This document shows, piece after piece, positions 21,116-30,903 of a DNA stretch of 64,000 nt; the first letter of the stretch is position 1; each line of letters starts with the position of its first letter. The notes under the pieces were generated by a model that was given only the letters and a program-made list of their open reading frames with translations, did not search any database and was not told where the DNA came from. Location of the stretch: NCBI GenBank assembly GCA_963575745.1, contig CAUYUJ010019091.1, positions 62,001 to 126,000 on the forward strand, in the 5' to 3' direction. Source of the DNA: Prorocentrum cordatum (taxonomy: Eukaryota; Sar; Dinophyceae; Prorocentrales; Prorocentraceae). Made by a program: the position numbers and the translations under genes.

Positions 21116-21827
21116 ATCAGTCGCATACAAATAGTTGTACGCACTTAGCTCGAGAATCAGACTCTGTTCAGAGCTCTAGGTGCTTCAGCCAAACGCCCAT
21201 GATGATTATGTATCGGTTTCTGTGCGTACCAGCTCTGTAGCTGTGCTACAACTTGAGTTAAGTGCAGAATACCGACAGCGCCTCTAAAGAGAACTTGAGA
21301 AATACGAATAGTGTTGTGCACCTAGCTCGAGTGGCAGAACGAGTTCAGGCCTCCCGATGCAACAGACGCACGCGTCTGGTGATACTGCATCGGTTTATGT
21401 GCGTATCAGTTCTGTAGCTCCTCTGAATCTTGAGTTCAGTACAGAAAACCGGCATCACTGGTCAAGACGACTGGAATAACACAATAGTTTGACGGTCCTA
21501 GCTCGAGTAGCAGACCGGGGTCAGGCCTCTGGATGCAACAGACGAACGCGCCTGATGATTCTGAATCGGTTTCTGTAAGTATCACCTCTGTAGCTGTCCT
21601 TAATCTCGACTTGAGTACAGAAAAACCGTCAACGCGTGTCAAGATTACTCGAAACGGCCGACGGTTCCCCCCAGTCTGTTGATAGCAATATTGTAGCTAC
21701 GGACCTGAGAATTTAACTGGCAGACGCGGCATAACCCACTACACGTGGGAAAAATACACGCTCTCCAAATAAATTGTCAAATATCTTTCAAATATTAGCA
21801 AAACCGATCCAAAGTTGTCACTGGGAA
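21116..21827 (+). repeat. 175-bp satellite array with type-2 terminal module
   Basis: Three units (near 21130, 21310, 21490), each with AGCTCTGTAGCTG.. and a CAGAAAACCG word, then GGCCGACGGTTCC and GACGCGGCATAACCCACTAC. Confidence 0.75.
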
Positions 21828-21860
21828 CCGGCGGTAAACCGTCAACCTGGTAACCGCCGG
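21828..21860 (+). repeat. Hairpin element, empty copy 4
   Basis: Arms CCGGCGGTAA / TAACCGCCGG with loop ACCGTCAACCTGG; one mismatch next to the loop. Confidence 0.8.
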
Positions 21861-22106
21861 GGACCTCGTAGAGCTCTTTTCTTGCACGGCTATCCTCGGA
21901 ACACATGAGAAAAGGTTCTGGGGCGAGATACGAAAAACTCGAAAAATACCTCGTAGAGCTCTTCGGCATCGATGAGCAAGAGGAATTCCGGCGCGGGGTG
22001 GAGCTAGTTGGTCGACCCGGCGAGAAGAGACAATGTGACGACTTTGGGTCAGTTTTCCGGAGATTTGGAAGATATTTGACAATTCATTTTAAGAAACCAG
22101 ATTTTT
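21861..22106 (+). repeat. Post-hairpin flank module plus inverted 60-bp module
   Basis: CTCGTAGAGCTCTTTTCTTG at 21866, then CTCGTAGAGCTCTTCGGCAT at 21952 leading to GAGGAATTCCGGCGCGGGGT, the inverse of the 60-bp module at 28400-28600. Confidence 0.55.
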
Positions 22107-22303
22107 CGCACCTGTAGACGTCTGTGAGGGCCACTGCGTCTTAATATGGGCTCTGCAGGCGCACTTTTACTATCAAAACACTTGGCGGAACCAACTTTAT
22201 GTCGACATGAAAAATGAATGTTCCATTTTTGGAGAAATGCCTCCAGAAGCTCTCTTCTTTGGCTCTGAGCATTCTCACGCGTTTAAGGAGCTCTACGATG
22301 TTC
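22107..22303 (-). repeat. Inverted copy of the flank module seen at 56430-56640
   Basis: Read on the minus strand it has the order CATGTCGACATAAAGTTGGT, AGTGTTTTGATAGTAAAAGT and ATTAAGACGC, as at 56515-56600 and 63750-63820. Confidence 0.65.
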
Positions 22304-22336
22304 CCGGCGGTGACCAGGTTGACGGTTCACCGCCGG
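22304..22336 (-). repeat. Hairpin element, empty copy 5, inverted orientation
   Basis: The plus strand reads CCCGGCGGTGACC then AGGTTGACGG then TTCACCGCCGG. This is the same hairpin on the other strand, with the paired TGA/TCA variant in its arms, and GAGCTCTACGA on its plus-strand left. Confidence 0.8.
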
Positions 22337-22563
22337 TGCCAGTCACGTTTTCCTGTTTTTATCCAACGTCGGTTCCCCCAAGTGTTTTGATAGTAATACT
22401 GCACCTATGGGCCTAAGAATTTCACTGGCGGGCGCGGCATAACCCACTACAGGTGCGAAAAAATTGCTTCCTCAAAATGAATTGCCAAATATCTTTCAAA
22501 TCTGAGCAAAACCGACCGAAAGTTAACACATCTTCTTTTCTGGAAGGGTCGACCAACTGGGAT

Positions 22564-22596
22564 CCGGCGGTAAACCGTCAACCAGGTAACCGCCGG
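22564..22596 (+). repeat. Hairpin element, empty copy 6
   Basis: Arms CCGGCGGTAA / TAACCGCCGG, loop ACCGTCAACCAGG. The stretch before it (22337-22563) is a type-2 satellite end. Confidence 0.8.
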
Positions 22597-22699
22597 GAAC
22601 CTCGCAGAGCTCTTTTCTCGTGCGGCGCTGCTCGAAACACAGAGAGAAAGCTTTCTCAAGCGTGAAGACAAAGTTCGAAAAATACGTTTTTGGGGGTTT

Positions 22700-22877
22700 C
22701 CATTACGAATTGTTTTCCGGACCTAGCTCGAGCAGCAGACCATCTTGAGCCCTCTCGATGTTACAAACAGACGCGCCTACTGATATTGGAATGTTTTAAG
22801 TGCGCACTAGCACTGTAGCTTTTCTAAATCGTGAGTTCAGTATGGAAAACCGACAGCACTTGTCGAAATACTGGGCG
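22700..22877 (+). repeat. Single 175-bp satellite unit
   Basis: TTTTCCGGACCTAGCTCGAG to GACAGCACTTGTCGAAATAC. Confidence 0.65.
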
Positions 22878-22911
22878 CCGGCGGTAAGCCATCAACCTTT
22901 CTTACCGCCGG
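22878..22911 (+). repeat. Hairpin element, empty copy 7
   Basis: Arms CCGGCGGTAA / CTTACCGCCGG, loop GCCATCAACCTTT. Right flank GGGACTCGTAGAGCTTCC. This is the empty form of the site occupied by element A. Confidence 0.8.
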
Positions 22912-23632
22912 GGGACTCGTAGAGCTTCCTGACCATATATAATGTCGAAAAAAATTGCAGAGAACGAATAGTTTTTCAGCCCGAGCGATTTCAGACCTCT
23001 CGATGCAACAGCCGAACGCCCGTGATAGCAGATTGACCTCAGGCATCTAGTGATATCCCATTGCTGTGCTGAACAGTTCTATCGCTCATCTCCTGCGTTT
23101 AGAAAATACCATTCGGGAGAAAATAGCGTCAAGATGACTCGAAGAATACAAATAGTTTTGCGGACCTAGCCCGAGTAGCAAACCCAGTTCGGACCTCTAG
23201 ATGCAACAGACGAACGCGCATTATAATTCCGAATCAGCGCGTATCGGCTCTGTAGCTGTCCTACAGCGAGTTACGTGCGAAAATCGACAGCACCTCTAAA
23301 GATGACTCGAACAATACGAATAGTTTCGCGGACCTCGCTCGAGTAGTAGACCGAGTTCAGACCTGCTGTATAATTGTCCTCAATCTCGAGTTAAGTTCAT
23401 AAAACCATCAACGCGTGTTAAGATGACTCGAAACGGCCGACGGTTTCCTCAAGTCTTTTGATAGTAATATTGCAGCTACGGACCTGAGAATTTAACTGAC
23501 AGACGCGGCATAACCAACTACACTTGAGAAAAATACCAGCTCTTAAAACGAATTTTCAAATTTTACACAAAGATTGAAAAACCGACCCCAAGTCATCACA
23601 TTGTCTCTTAAGGTCGGGTCGGCCAACTGGGA
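22912..23632 (+). repeat. 175-bp satellite array with type-2 terminal module
   Basis: GAGCTTCCTGACCATATATA opens the array. Units lie near 22975, 23165 and 23335, then GACGCGGCATAACC and GGTCGGGTCGGCCAACTGGG. Confidence 0.7.
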
Positions 23633-23656
23633 GCCGGCGGTAAACCGTCAACCAGG
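23633..23656 (+). repeat. Left half of the hairpin occupied by element E
   Basis: GAGCCGGCGGTAAACC with loop start GTCAACCAGG. CAACCAGG is repeated at 25616-25623 beyond element E, so it is the target-site duplication. Confidence 0.8.
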
Positions 23657-25615
23657 TTTTTTGCGGTTTGCGGTCCGACCACGGGGCCCTACAAGGGCGG
23701 TCGGGTTGGTGCAGCCATCCCCTGTGGGCTGGATGTACCCTGAAAAACGTGATACTCTTGAAGTACCTACTACGCCTCACGTCGCCGCTACAAATGAAGC
23801 GAAGAGCAACGAGAGAGAGCATCAATGCAGTTGAAATAAGACCTCATGCAATGAAATTAACAATTATCAAAGTAAGACCTCATGCAATGAATTATCAATT
23901 ATCAATCAATGAGTGTATGTTCCAATAGTCAATGAACCTCCAACAATCAATGAATGCATACTCCAACAGTCAATGAATGTGTACTCCGACAATCAATGAA
24001 TGCGTACTCCAACAGTCAACGGTAGTATCCTCCGACAGTCAATGAAAGTGTACTGTGCACCGACAATCAATGAATATGGCATCTATGCCGTTTCCGATGC
24101 TTCTTGCCGCTCTGCGTCAATGCAACCTTGGAAGTAGAACTCTGAGGACCCCCCTGTTGCGAATCATTATACTCGGAACTTCCAATTCCCATTTGCAGCC
24201 TGTATGCATTAAGAGCTTCAATCCTACGTTGAAACTCCTATCTAGGGAGCCGGCGTAGCTCACGCCAAAGAGCACTTACAACGACACCGACAAGGGCCCA
24301 GTCCCTGGCAGCTTGACACTCAGAGCGTGTCTCACTCGGTCGATCTGCAGAACTCCCATTCATGGAACTCCCTACTGCATCAGCTGAACTCCAAACCGCG
24401 GTACTCCCAACTGCAGAACTCCCAGCTGTTGAACTCCCACCTGCATCAACAACTGCATCAGCGGAACTCCGAACTGTGGAACTTCCTACTGCACTCCGAA
24501 CTGTTGAACTCCCGACTGCACTGGAACTCCCGACTGCATCAACTGAACTCCAAACAGCGGTACTCTCCACCGCACTCCCGTTGGTCGCATGCCATTCTGA
24601 AGTGCGCACCTTTGAACTCTCGATAGCCTCCGCTCGATTGAAACAATATCTCTTCATTCTGAGAGAAGCATCACCCCGATCAACGCGCACTCGATGACAC
24701 TCCTCCTTCTCCTCCTCACCAACAAAAAGAACACAACGATCAGTCTGAGTCCCACACGCAATGTGAACACAGGGATCTGTCTGAGTCCCACAATCGGAAC
24801 ACTGCGAACACAAAGAGTTGCCAGCCAATTCAACAGCATCCATATCAGTCTGTGTTCCACAAGTGTGCTCAACCCATTCCTCTTCCTCAGAATCGTCCGA
24901 GCAGAAATTCCAATAATATCTGGGCGCGCAAATACCCGCGCGAACAAGGCACGACGAATCTGGCCCCCGAGCCGTGGACCACAAACGATACCTGGTACAT
25001 TTCGCCCGCAGGCGGCGCAATTTCGATTGAGAAACGTTGTCATCATGCCCATACAGCTGGTCTCGCTCATGCAGGCGGGACTCACCTCCGTACGAAGGGC
25101 GAACACGGCAATATAGATCACTAACACACACTTCGAGCGTAGACAAACGAGCAGCGAGAAACTCGGAAGTAAACAACGCCGTATCTGTCCAATCTGAAGC
25201 AACAAAATCCGTGCCTGACAATTCAGATGAAACAAACTCCATATATAAAACGTGGATTCGCTCAACAAGAAGAAGGCAAATCACAGGCAATAACAAGATG
25301 GACAGTTGAGCACGATACTTGTAGAGCTCAATGAATGTAAACGGTACTCCGACGATCTAGACCGTCAATGTCTAATCCGACGACAAAGAATGTGCACAGG
25401 CCTTCGACACTCAATGAAAGCGTACGGTACTCCGACAATCGGAACAGTCAGTGTGCACTCCGACAATCAATGAACGTGTACGGTACTCAGGCAAAACAGA
25501 CACTGAAGCCCCGTGTACAGTATGAGGAACCAAAGACTCCTCACTGCACAATGCAGCTCGAGACGAGGGGGGCCCCAGCGGTGAGGCCTGGCTGAGCAGG
25601 AGGTAAACTCTGCTG
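23657..25615 (-). mobile_element. Element E: non-autonomous hairpin-targeted retroelement (about 1.96 kb)
   Basis: Flanked by CAACCAGG duplications inside a hairpin. The 3' end (left) reads in sense CCGCAAACCGCAAAAAA, the same tail type as elements A-D. The 5' leader (about 25490-25615) matches the leader of element D. It has no endonuclease, reverse transcriptase or RNase H, so it must be moved in trans (inference). Internal short tandem words around CAATCAATGAATG (23930-24075) and near 25390-25490 lie at both ends. It carries one ORF of its own. Confidence 0.75.
24238..25242 (-). CDS. Cys/Ser-rich passenger ORF of element E
   Basis: From the first ATG (25242) it encodes 334 residues; the frame stays open a further 100 bases upstream, without an ATG, to a TAG. 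The centre holds three CGTQTD repeats, two as CGTQTDMD.. and CGTQTDPC.., and an acidic run DDSEEEEW. The C-terminal third is built of degenerate AVGSSTVRSSADAV-like repeats rich in Ser, Ala and Val. I recognise no family. It lies between the shared 5' leader and the tail of a mobile element, so it is a candidate passenger protein, possibly an ORF1 substitute. Antisense frames here are shadows. Whether it is expressed is unknown. Confidence 0.5.
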   Translation of the reverse strand: MEFVSSELSGTDFVASDWTDTALFTSEFLAARLSTLEVCVSDLYCRVRPSYGGESRLHERDQLYGHDDNVSQSKLRRLRAKCTRYRLWSTARGPDSSCLVRAGICAPRYYWNFCSDDSEEEEWVEHTCGTQTDMDAVELAGNSLCSQCSDCGTQTDPCVHIACGTQTDRCVLFVGEEEKEECHRVRVDRGDASLRMKRYCFNRAEAIESSKVRTSEWHATNGSAVESTAVWSSVDAVGSSSAVGSSTVRSAVGSSTVRSSADAVVDAGGSSTAGSSAVGSTAVWSSADAVGSSMNGSSADRPSETRSECQAARDWALVGVVVSALWRELRRLPR

Positions 25616-25640
25616 CAACCAGGTTACCGCCGGGACCCTC
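25616..25640 (+). repeat. Right half of the hairpin occupied by element E
   Basis: CAACCAGG duplication followed by TTACCGCCGGGACCCTCG, the right arm and its usual flank. Confidence 0.8.
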
Positions 25641-25885
25641 GTAGAGCTCTCCAGTCACGTAATAGTGCTCAGATACAGCTCAAGTGAACAGTGCCTCACA
25701 ATAATTCAAAATAATATTTCAGTGTACTATAAAGATTTTCCATCAAGGTTTGTGTTTACATTAGAACTCGAGATCTCGATATTGAACAGCGCGTCGCAAC
25801 ATAGTACATGTTAAGAGAAATACTGAAATTATGTATATTGCTTGAAGCTGTTGTCAAATGCGCGAGATCATTATCATTTTGGGGG

Positions 25886-25956
<71 letters not shown>

Positions 25957-26096
25957 ATCCGACGGCCAACGGTTCCTCCACGTTTTTTGACAGTAATATT
26001 ACAGCTACGGACCTGAGGATTTAACAGGCGAACGCGGCACAACCCAATCCACGTTACAAAAATAATGATTCCCAAAACGAATTTTCAAACTGGGAG
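25641..26096 (+). repeat. Segmental duplication copy 1, with A70 run
   Basis: Matches 26130-26510 base for base over long stretches (CACGTAATAGTGCTCAGATA, CACAATAATTCAAAATAAT, GAAGCTGTTGTCAAATGC). An uninterrupted run of 70 A lies at 25886-25955; copy 2 has only AAAAA at the same place (26371). Confidence 0.8.
25886..25955 (+). repeat. Poly(A) tract, 70 bases
   Basis: Preceded by TTTTGGGGG and followed by CATCCGACGG. It expands an A5 site of the duplicated unit and is not next to a retroelement 3' end, so it is a mononucleotide expansion or an assembly artefact rather than a tail. Confidence 0.9.
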
Positions 26097-26129
26097 CCGG
26101 CGGTAAACCGTCAACCAGGTTACTGCCGG
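26097..26129 (+). repeat. Hairpin element, empty copy 8
   Basis: Arms CCGGCGGTAA / TTACTGCCGG (one G-T pair), loop ACCGTCAACCAGG. This is the empty counterpart of the element E site within the duplicated segment. Confidence 0.8.
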
Positions 26130-26520
26130 GACCCTCGTAGAGCTCTCGAGTCACGTAATAGTGCTCAGATATCGATCATAAAGCTCAAGTGAACTGTGGC
26201 CTCACAATAATTCAAAATAATTCAGTGGAGTATACAGATGCTCCATGAAGTTTTATGTTCGATATTGCACAGCACACCATAACCTACTACATGTGCAGAG
26301 AATTAATAATGTATCTTGATTGAAGCTGTTGTCAAATGCACGAGATCATCATGATTCTGGAAAAATATGAGGGTCAACGGTTCCTCCACGTTTTTTGACA
26401 ATAATATCACAGCTACGGACCTGAGGATTTAACAGGCGAACGCGGCACAACCCAATCACGTTACAAAAATATTGGTTCCCAAAACGAATTTTCAAATCTC
26501 TCATAATCTTCGAAAAACCG
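26130..26520 (+). repeat. Segmental duplication copy 2
   Basis: See copy 1; it also carries the TCCTCCACGTTTTTTGACA and GGCGAACGCGGCACAACCCA words of the type-2 satellite end. Confidence 0.75.
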
Positions 26521-26756
26521 ATGCCAGGTTGTCACATTGTCCGCCCGGGCCGGGTGGGCCAGCTAGCTCCACCCCGCGCCGGAATTCCTCTAGCTCATCG
26601 ACGCCGAAGAGCTCTACGAGGTATCTCTCATAATCTCCGAAAAACCGACGCCAGGTTGTCACATTGTCCGCCCGGGCCGGTGGGCCAGCTAGCTCCACCC
26701 CGCGCCGGAATTCCTCTAGCTCATCGTTGCCGAAGAGCTCTACGAGGTACTGGGAT
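26521..26756 (+). repeat. 60-bp module, two tandem copies
   Basis: Each copy runs from TTGTCACATTGTCCGCCCGG through GCTCCACCCCGCGCCGGAA to GAAGAGCTCTACGAGGTA; the two copies are about 125 bases apart. Confidence 0.7.
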
Positions 26757-26789
26757 CCGGCGGTAAACCCTCAACCAGGTAACCGCCGG
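26757..26789 (+). repeat. Hairpin element, empty copy 9
   Basis: Arms CCGGCGGTAA / TAACCGCCGG, loop ACCCTCAACCAGG. Confidence 0.8.
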
Positions 26790-27573
26790 GAGCCTCGTAG
26801 AGCTCTTTTCTCGCGCGGCGCTGCTCGGAACACACGGCAAAAGCTTTCGTAAGCGCGAAGAAGAAAGCTCGAAAAATACGTGTTTTCCAGTTTTCATCCA
26901 ACGTCGGTTCCCTTGATAATAAAATTGCATCTACGAACCTGAGAATTGGACTGGCAGACACATGTGAGAAAGAGATGTTTTCTTCTGATTTCTATGCGGG
27001 AGAGCTCTCAAGCTCATCTGCAGCTCGAGTTAATGACAAATTTCAAACCTCCCGATGCAACACACGAACGCGCCTGATGATACTGAATCAGTTTATGTGC
27101 GTACCAGCTCTGCAGCTGCTCTAAATCTTGAGTTGATTACAGAAAACCGACATCACTGATGAAAATGAGTCAAAGAATACTAACAGCTTTTCGGACTTAG
27201 CTCGAGTAGCAGACCCAGTTCAGACCTCTGGATGTAACAGACAAACGCGCCTGATGATTCTGAATCTGTCTCTATAATATCTGCGCTGTAACTTTTCAGA
27301 AATCTCGAGTTGAATACAGAAAACTGTGAACGCGTGTCAAGATGACTCGGCACACAGTCGGTTCCAGCAAGTGTTTTGATAATAATATTGCAGCTACGGA
27401 CCTCAGAATTTAACTGACAGACGCGGCATAACCCACTACACGTGAGGAAAGTACCAGTTCTTAAAACGAACTGTCAAATTTTACACAAAGATACAAAAAC
27501 CGACCCGAAGTTACCACATTGTCTCTCAACGTCGGGTCTGTCAACTAGCTCCACCCTGCGCCCGAACTGGGCG
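26790..27573 (+). repeat. Post-hairpin module and 175-bp satellite array
   Basis: CTCGTAGAGCTCTTTTCTCG starts the module. Satellite units lie near 27030 and 27195, followed by a type-2 end (GACGCGGCATAACCCACTAC at 27420). Confidence 0.65.
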
Positions 27574-27606
27574 CCGGCGGTAAACCGTCAACCTGGCTAC
27601 CGCCGG
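27574..27606 (+). repeat. Hairpin element, empty copy 10
   Basis: Arms CCGGCGGTAA / CTACCGCCGG, loop ACCGTCAACCTGG. Confidence 0.8.
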
Positions 27607-28384
27607 GAACCTCGTAGAGCTCTGTTCTTGCCCAGCTCCTCGGAAGTGAAGCAAGCTTAAGCCAGAGCCAAAAAACTATAAAAATCGGTCGCGTACAAAT
27701 ATTTTTGCGGACTTAGCTCGAGAAGCAGACTCTGCTCAGAGCTCTAGATGCTTCAGCCAAACGCCCTCGATGATTATGTATGGGTTTCTGTGCGCACCAG
27801 CTCTGTAGCTGTGCTACAGCTAGAGCAGAGTGCAAAATACCGACAGCGCCTCACAGAGAAATTGAGACAAATAGTGTTGTGGACTTAGCTCGAGTAGCAG
27901 AACGAGTTCAGGCCTCTCGATGCAACAGACGCACGCGCCTCGTGATACTGAATCAGTTCATGTGCACACCAGCTCTGTAGCTCATGTGAATCTGAAGTAC
28001 TGAAAACCGACAGCACTGGTCAAGATGACTCGAATAACACAAATACTTTGACGGACCTAGCTCGAGTAGCAGACCGAGTTGAGGCCTCTGGATGCAACAG
28101 ACAAACGCGCCTGATGATTCTGAATCGGTTTCTGTAAACATCAGCTCTGTAGCTTCGAAATCTCGAGTTAAGTACAGAAAACCGTCAACGCGTGTCAAGA
28201 TGACTCGGAACGCAGTTGGTTGCTGCAAGTCTTTTGATAGTAATATTGCAGCTACAGACCTGAGAATTTAACTGGCAGACGCGGCATACACGTGAGAAAA
28301 ATACCGGTTCTCCAAATGAAGTATCAAATATCTTTCAAATTTTAGCAAAACCCACCTTAAGTTACCACATTGCCTCTGTTGGTC
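27607..28384 (+). repeat. 175-bp satellite array with type-2 terminal module
   Basis: Units near 27710, 27885 and 28060; the end module has GACGCGGCATACACGTGAG and GCCTCTGTTGGTCGGC. Confidence 0.7.
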
Positions 28385-28715
28385 GGCTTCGGACAACTAG
28401 CTCCACCCCGCGCCGGAACTCTAGCATCGATAACGAAGAGCTCTACGAGGTACCAGCTCCACCCCGCGCCGGAATTCCTCTAGCTCATCGATAACGAAGA
28501 GCTCTACGAGGTACATTGTCTCTTCTGGTCGGGTCGGCCAACTAGCTCCACCCCGCGCCGGAATTCCTCTGGCTCATCGATGCCGAAGAGCTCTACGAGG
28601 AAATTTGACTGGCAGACTCGGCAGGTCGGCCAACCAGCTTAGCCTGCGACCGAATTCCTCTTAGCTCATTTTGCCGAAGCGCTCTACGAGGTATTTCTTT
28701 CAATTCGGCTTCGGA
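28385..28715 (+). repeat. 60-bp module, four tandem copies
   Basis: AGCTCCACCCCGCGCCGGAA to CGAAGAGCTCTACGAGGTA, ending at about 28450, 28515, 28600 and 28700, with irregular spacers. Confidence 0.75.
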
Positions 28716-29470
28716 TAGTGCGAGTTCTTTTAAGTGCAGGAATTAGTTACAGTTTCGAGTTCTTCTCACTTGCAGTTGCCCTTGCCAGAGAACCACAGTA
28801 GTCACGTAAATCCCGTGGTTCCGTCCTCTCGGAGAAGGCGAGGGTGAGTTCTCCTCAGGTGCAGGAGGTAGGTTGTGATGTTCTTTCACAGGAGGGTTGG
28901 TCTGACATTTCGCAAGCGCTCCACGAGGGTCTCTAAGAAGCGAAGAAGATCATGATGCATCAGATTCCAGCAACGGTCAATTCCAAGTTCGATGGCGTGC
29001 GGAAGACTCCCACTACAGATCATAACACGTTAACAGCGATTGCCCAGCGGCATCGGCAGAACACACAGCGGCTGTCGGACCTCGGGCAGAAGGTGCTGAA
29101 TCTTTCAGCCTCAAAGAAAAAGAGAACTTCCAGGACACTCATCGCGGCCGGTGGGTCGCACGGCGGGGGAGTTTCCTCTTTCGGTGGTGCTGGAGGGTGA
29201 AGAGTGTGATTCAGGTTTCGACGTGAACGATGGGTGAACTTTTTTGACTTGGTGTTCTCTCACGTTTGCACTTCGCTGTAAGTGTAGCGGTGCCTTGTGG
29301 TGTGTTTTGAGGTCTAGTGTGAATCTTTGACTTGTGATGCTTTCTCTTTTGATACTTGTTGGTGCTCAGCTTGATTTCTGATTTGTAAAGCTCCCTCCCG
29401 TTGCTCTTCGCTTCACTTGTAGCGGCGACGGGAGGTGTGTATTGCGGCCTGGTGTGAATGAATCATTGAC
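28716..29470 (+). mobile_element. Element G: 3' part of an E-type retroelement
   Basis: The right end (29395-29445, TTGCTCTTCGCTTCACTTGTAG and GGCGACGGGAGGTG) matches the 3' region of element E in sense (near 23770-23820). The left part (28750-28840) matches the end of element F. No hairpin arms remain at either end. Confidence 0.55.
28952..29200 (+). CDS. Small ORF in element G, 82 residues
   Basis: ATG-initiated, with a basic centre (KKKRTSR near residue 56) and a Gly/Ser-rich end (GGSHGGGVSSFGGAGG). The N-terminal half looks helical (RHRQNTQRLSDLGQKVL). No family recognised. An upstream frame in the same element (about 28735-28850) carries the conserved SSSHLQLPLPENHS block and ends in a TGA. 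May be a fragment of an ORF1-like protein. Confidence 0.35.
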   Translation: MMHQIPATVNSKFDGVRKTPTTDHNTLTAIAQRHRQNTQRLSDLGQKVLNLSASKKKRTSRTLIAAGGSHGGGVSSFGGAGG

Positions 29471-29735
29471 ATACCTCGCACAGCTCTTCGGCATCGATGA
29501 GCTAGAGGAATTCCGGTGCGGGATGGAGTTAGTCCGCCGACCCGACCAAAAGAGACAATGTGGTCACTTTGGGTCGGTTTTGCTAAGATTTGAAGATATT
29601 CGACCATTCATTTTGATAAACCAGTTTTTTTCGCACCTGTAGTGGGTTATTCCCGGGAGCTCTCAGAGAGCTAGAGGGTTTAAGATTACTGGTAGCGTCG
29701 AAAACCCGGAGAGCAAAGAGAACACACACTGGGCG
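29471..29735 (-). repeat. Inverted 60-bp module and mini-element joint
   Basis: CACAGCTCTTCGGCATCGAT to GGTGCGGGATGGAGTTAGTC is the 60-bp module in reverse. At 29652-29730, ends of the GC-rich insert of 53990-54340 are joined (GAGAGCTAGAGGGTTT next to AAAACCCGGAGAGCAA). Confidence 0.55.
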
Positions 29736-29769
29736 CCGGCGGTAAACCGTCAACCTGTCTTACCGCCGG
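29736..29769 (+). repeat. Hairpin element, empty copy 11
   Basis: Arms CCGGCGGTAA / CTTACCGCCGG, loop ACCGTCAACCTGT. Confidence 0.8.
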
Positions 29770-30600
29770 AGACTCGTAAAGCTTCCTGACCATATGTAAT
29801 GTGAATCAACATTGTAAAGAACAAATAGTTTTTCAGCCCGAGCGATTTCAGACCTCTCGATGCAACAGCCAAACGCCCCTGATACTTCTGAATCGTTTTC
29901 TCTGCGTACCAGCTCGTAGCTCTCCTGCATCAATATAGAAAAGGGACAAGATCCGCCAAGGTGACTTGAAGAATAGCTTTCCGGACCTAGCCCGAGTAGC
30001 AAAGCCAGTTCAGACCTCCGGATGCAAGAGACCAACGCGCACAATAATTTCGAATCCGTTTCTCTGCCTATCAGCTCTGCAGCCGTCCTACAGCCCGGCT
30101 CACGTGCGAGAATCGACAGCACCTCTCAAGATGACTCGAACAATACGAATGGTTTTGCAAGCTAGCTCGAGTAGCAGACCGAGTTCACACCTCTGAATGC
30201 GACAGACGACGCGCCTGATGTCTTCGAATCGATTTCTGTGATTATCAGCCCTCTAGCCTCCCTACAGCCCGAGTTCAGTGCAGAAAACCAACAGCACCTC
30301 TCAAGATAACTCGAACAATACGAATAATTTCGCGAACCTAGCTCCAGTAGCAGACCGAGTTCCGAAGTCTGCATGCGACAGGCGGACGCGCCTGATGTCT
30401 CCGAATCGATTCGTGTGATTATCAGCTCTGCAGCCCCCCTGCAGCCCGAAAACCGACAGCACTTCTCCAGATGACTCTAACAGTACAAATAGTTTCGCGG
30501 GCCTAGCTCGGGTAGCAGAGCCTCATTATTATGAATCGGTTTCTGTGAGTATCAGCTCTGTAGCTGTTCTATAGCTCGAGTTAAGTACAAAAAACTGACA
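29770..30600 (+). repeat. 175-bp satellite array
   Basis: AGCTTCCTGACCATATGTAA opens the array, then five units (near 29840, 29985, 30160, 30335, 30505). Confidence 0.75.
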
Positions 30601-30869
30601 ACGGCGGATCCCGTACCTCGTAAAGCTCTTCGTGGAATTCAGGCGCAGGCTGGAGCTAGCTAGCCGGCCCGACCAAAAGGGACAATGTGCTAACCTAGGG
30701 TCGGTGGTTTGTTTTTCAAGCTTGTTTTTAGAAGTGAGATTTTTACTCTCTGTAGTAAGCTATGGCGCACCTGCTAGTATTTTTTTATGTCTCTGGGTCC
30801 ATTATTACTAGCTCATCGATGCCGAAGAGCTCTACGAGTGTATATCCGAAATCTCGAGTTTACTAGGCG
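30601..30869 (-). repeat. Inverted 60-bp module remnants
   Basis: GTACCTCGTAAAGCTCTTCG to GGCTGGAGCTAGC near 30611-30655, and a forward fragment at 30810-30840. No gene seen. Confidence 0.5.
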
Positions 30870-30903
30870 CCGGCGGTAAACCGTCAACCTTTCTTACCGC
30901 CGG
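30870..30903 (+). repeat. Hairpin element, empty copy 12
   Basis: Arms CCGGCGGTAA / CTTACCGCCGG, loop ACCGTCAACCTTT. Its loop and flanks are those of the site occupied by element A. Confidence 0.85.

Noticed and set aside
24327-25309. Plus-strand frames opposite element E
   Set aside because: They mirror the repeat-rich minus-strand ORF and lie antisense to a retroelement whose leader and tail orient it to the minus strand.
25808-26075. Poly-Lys and poly-Phe frames
   Set aside because: Translation of the A70 run.
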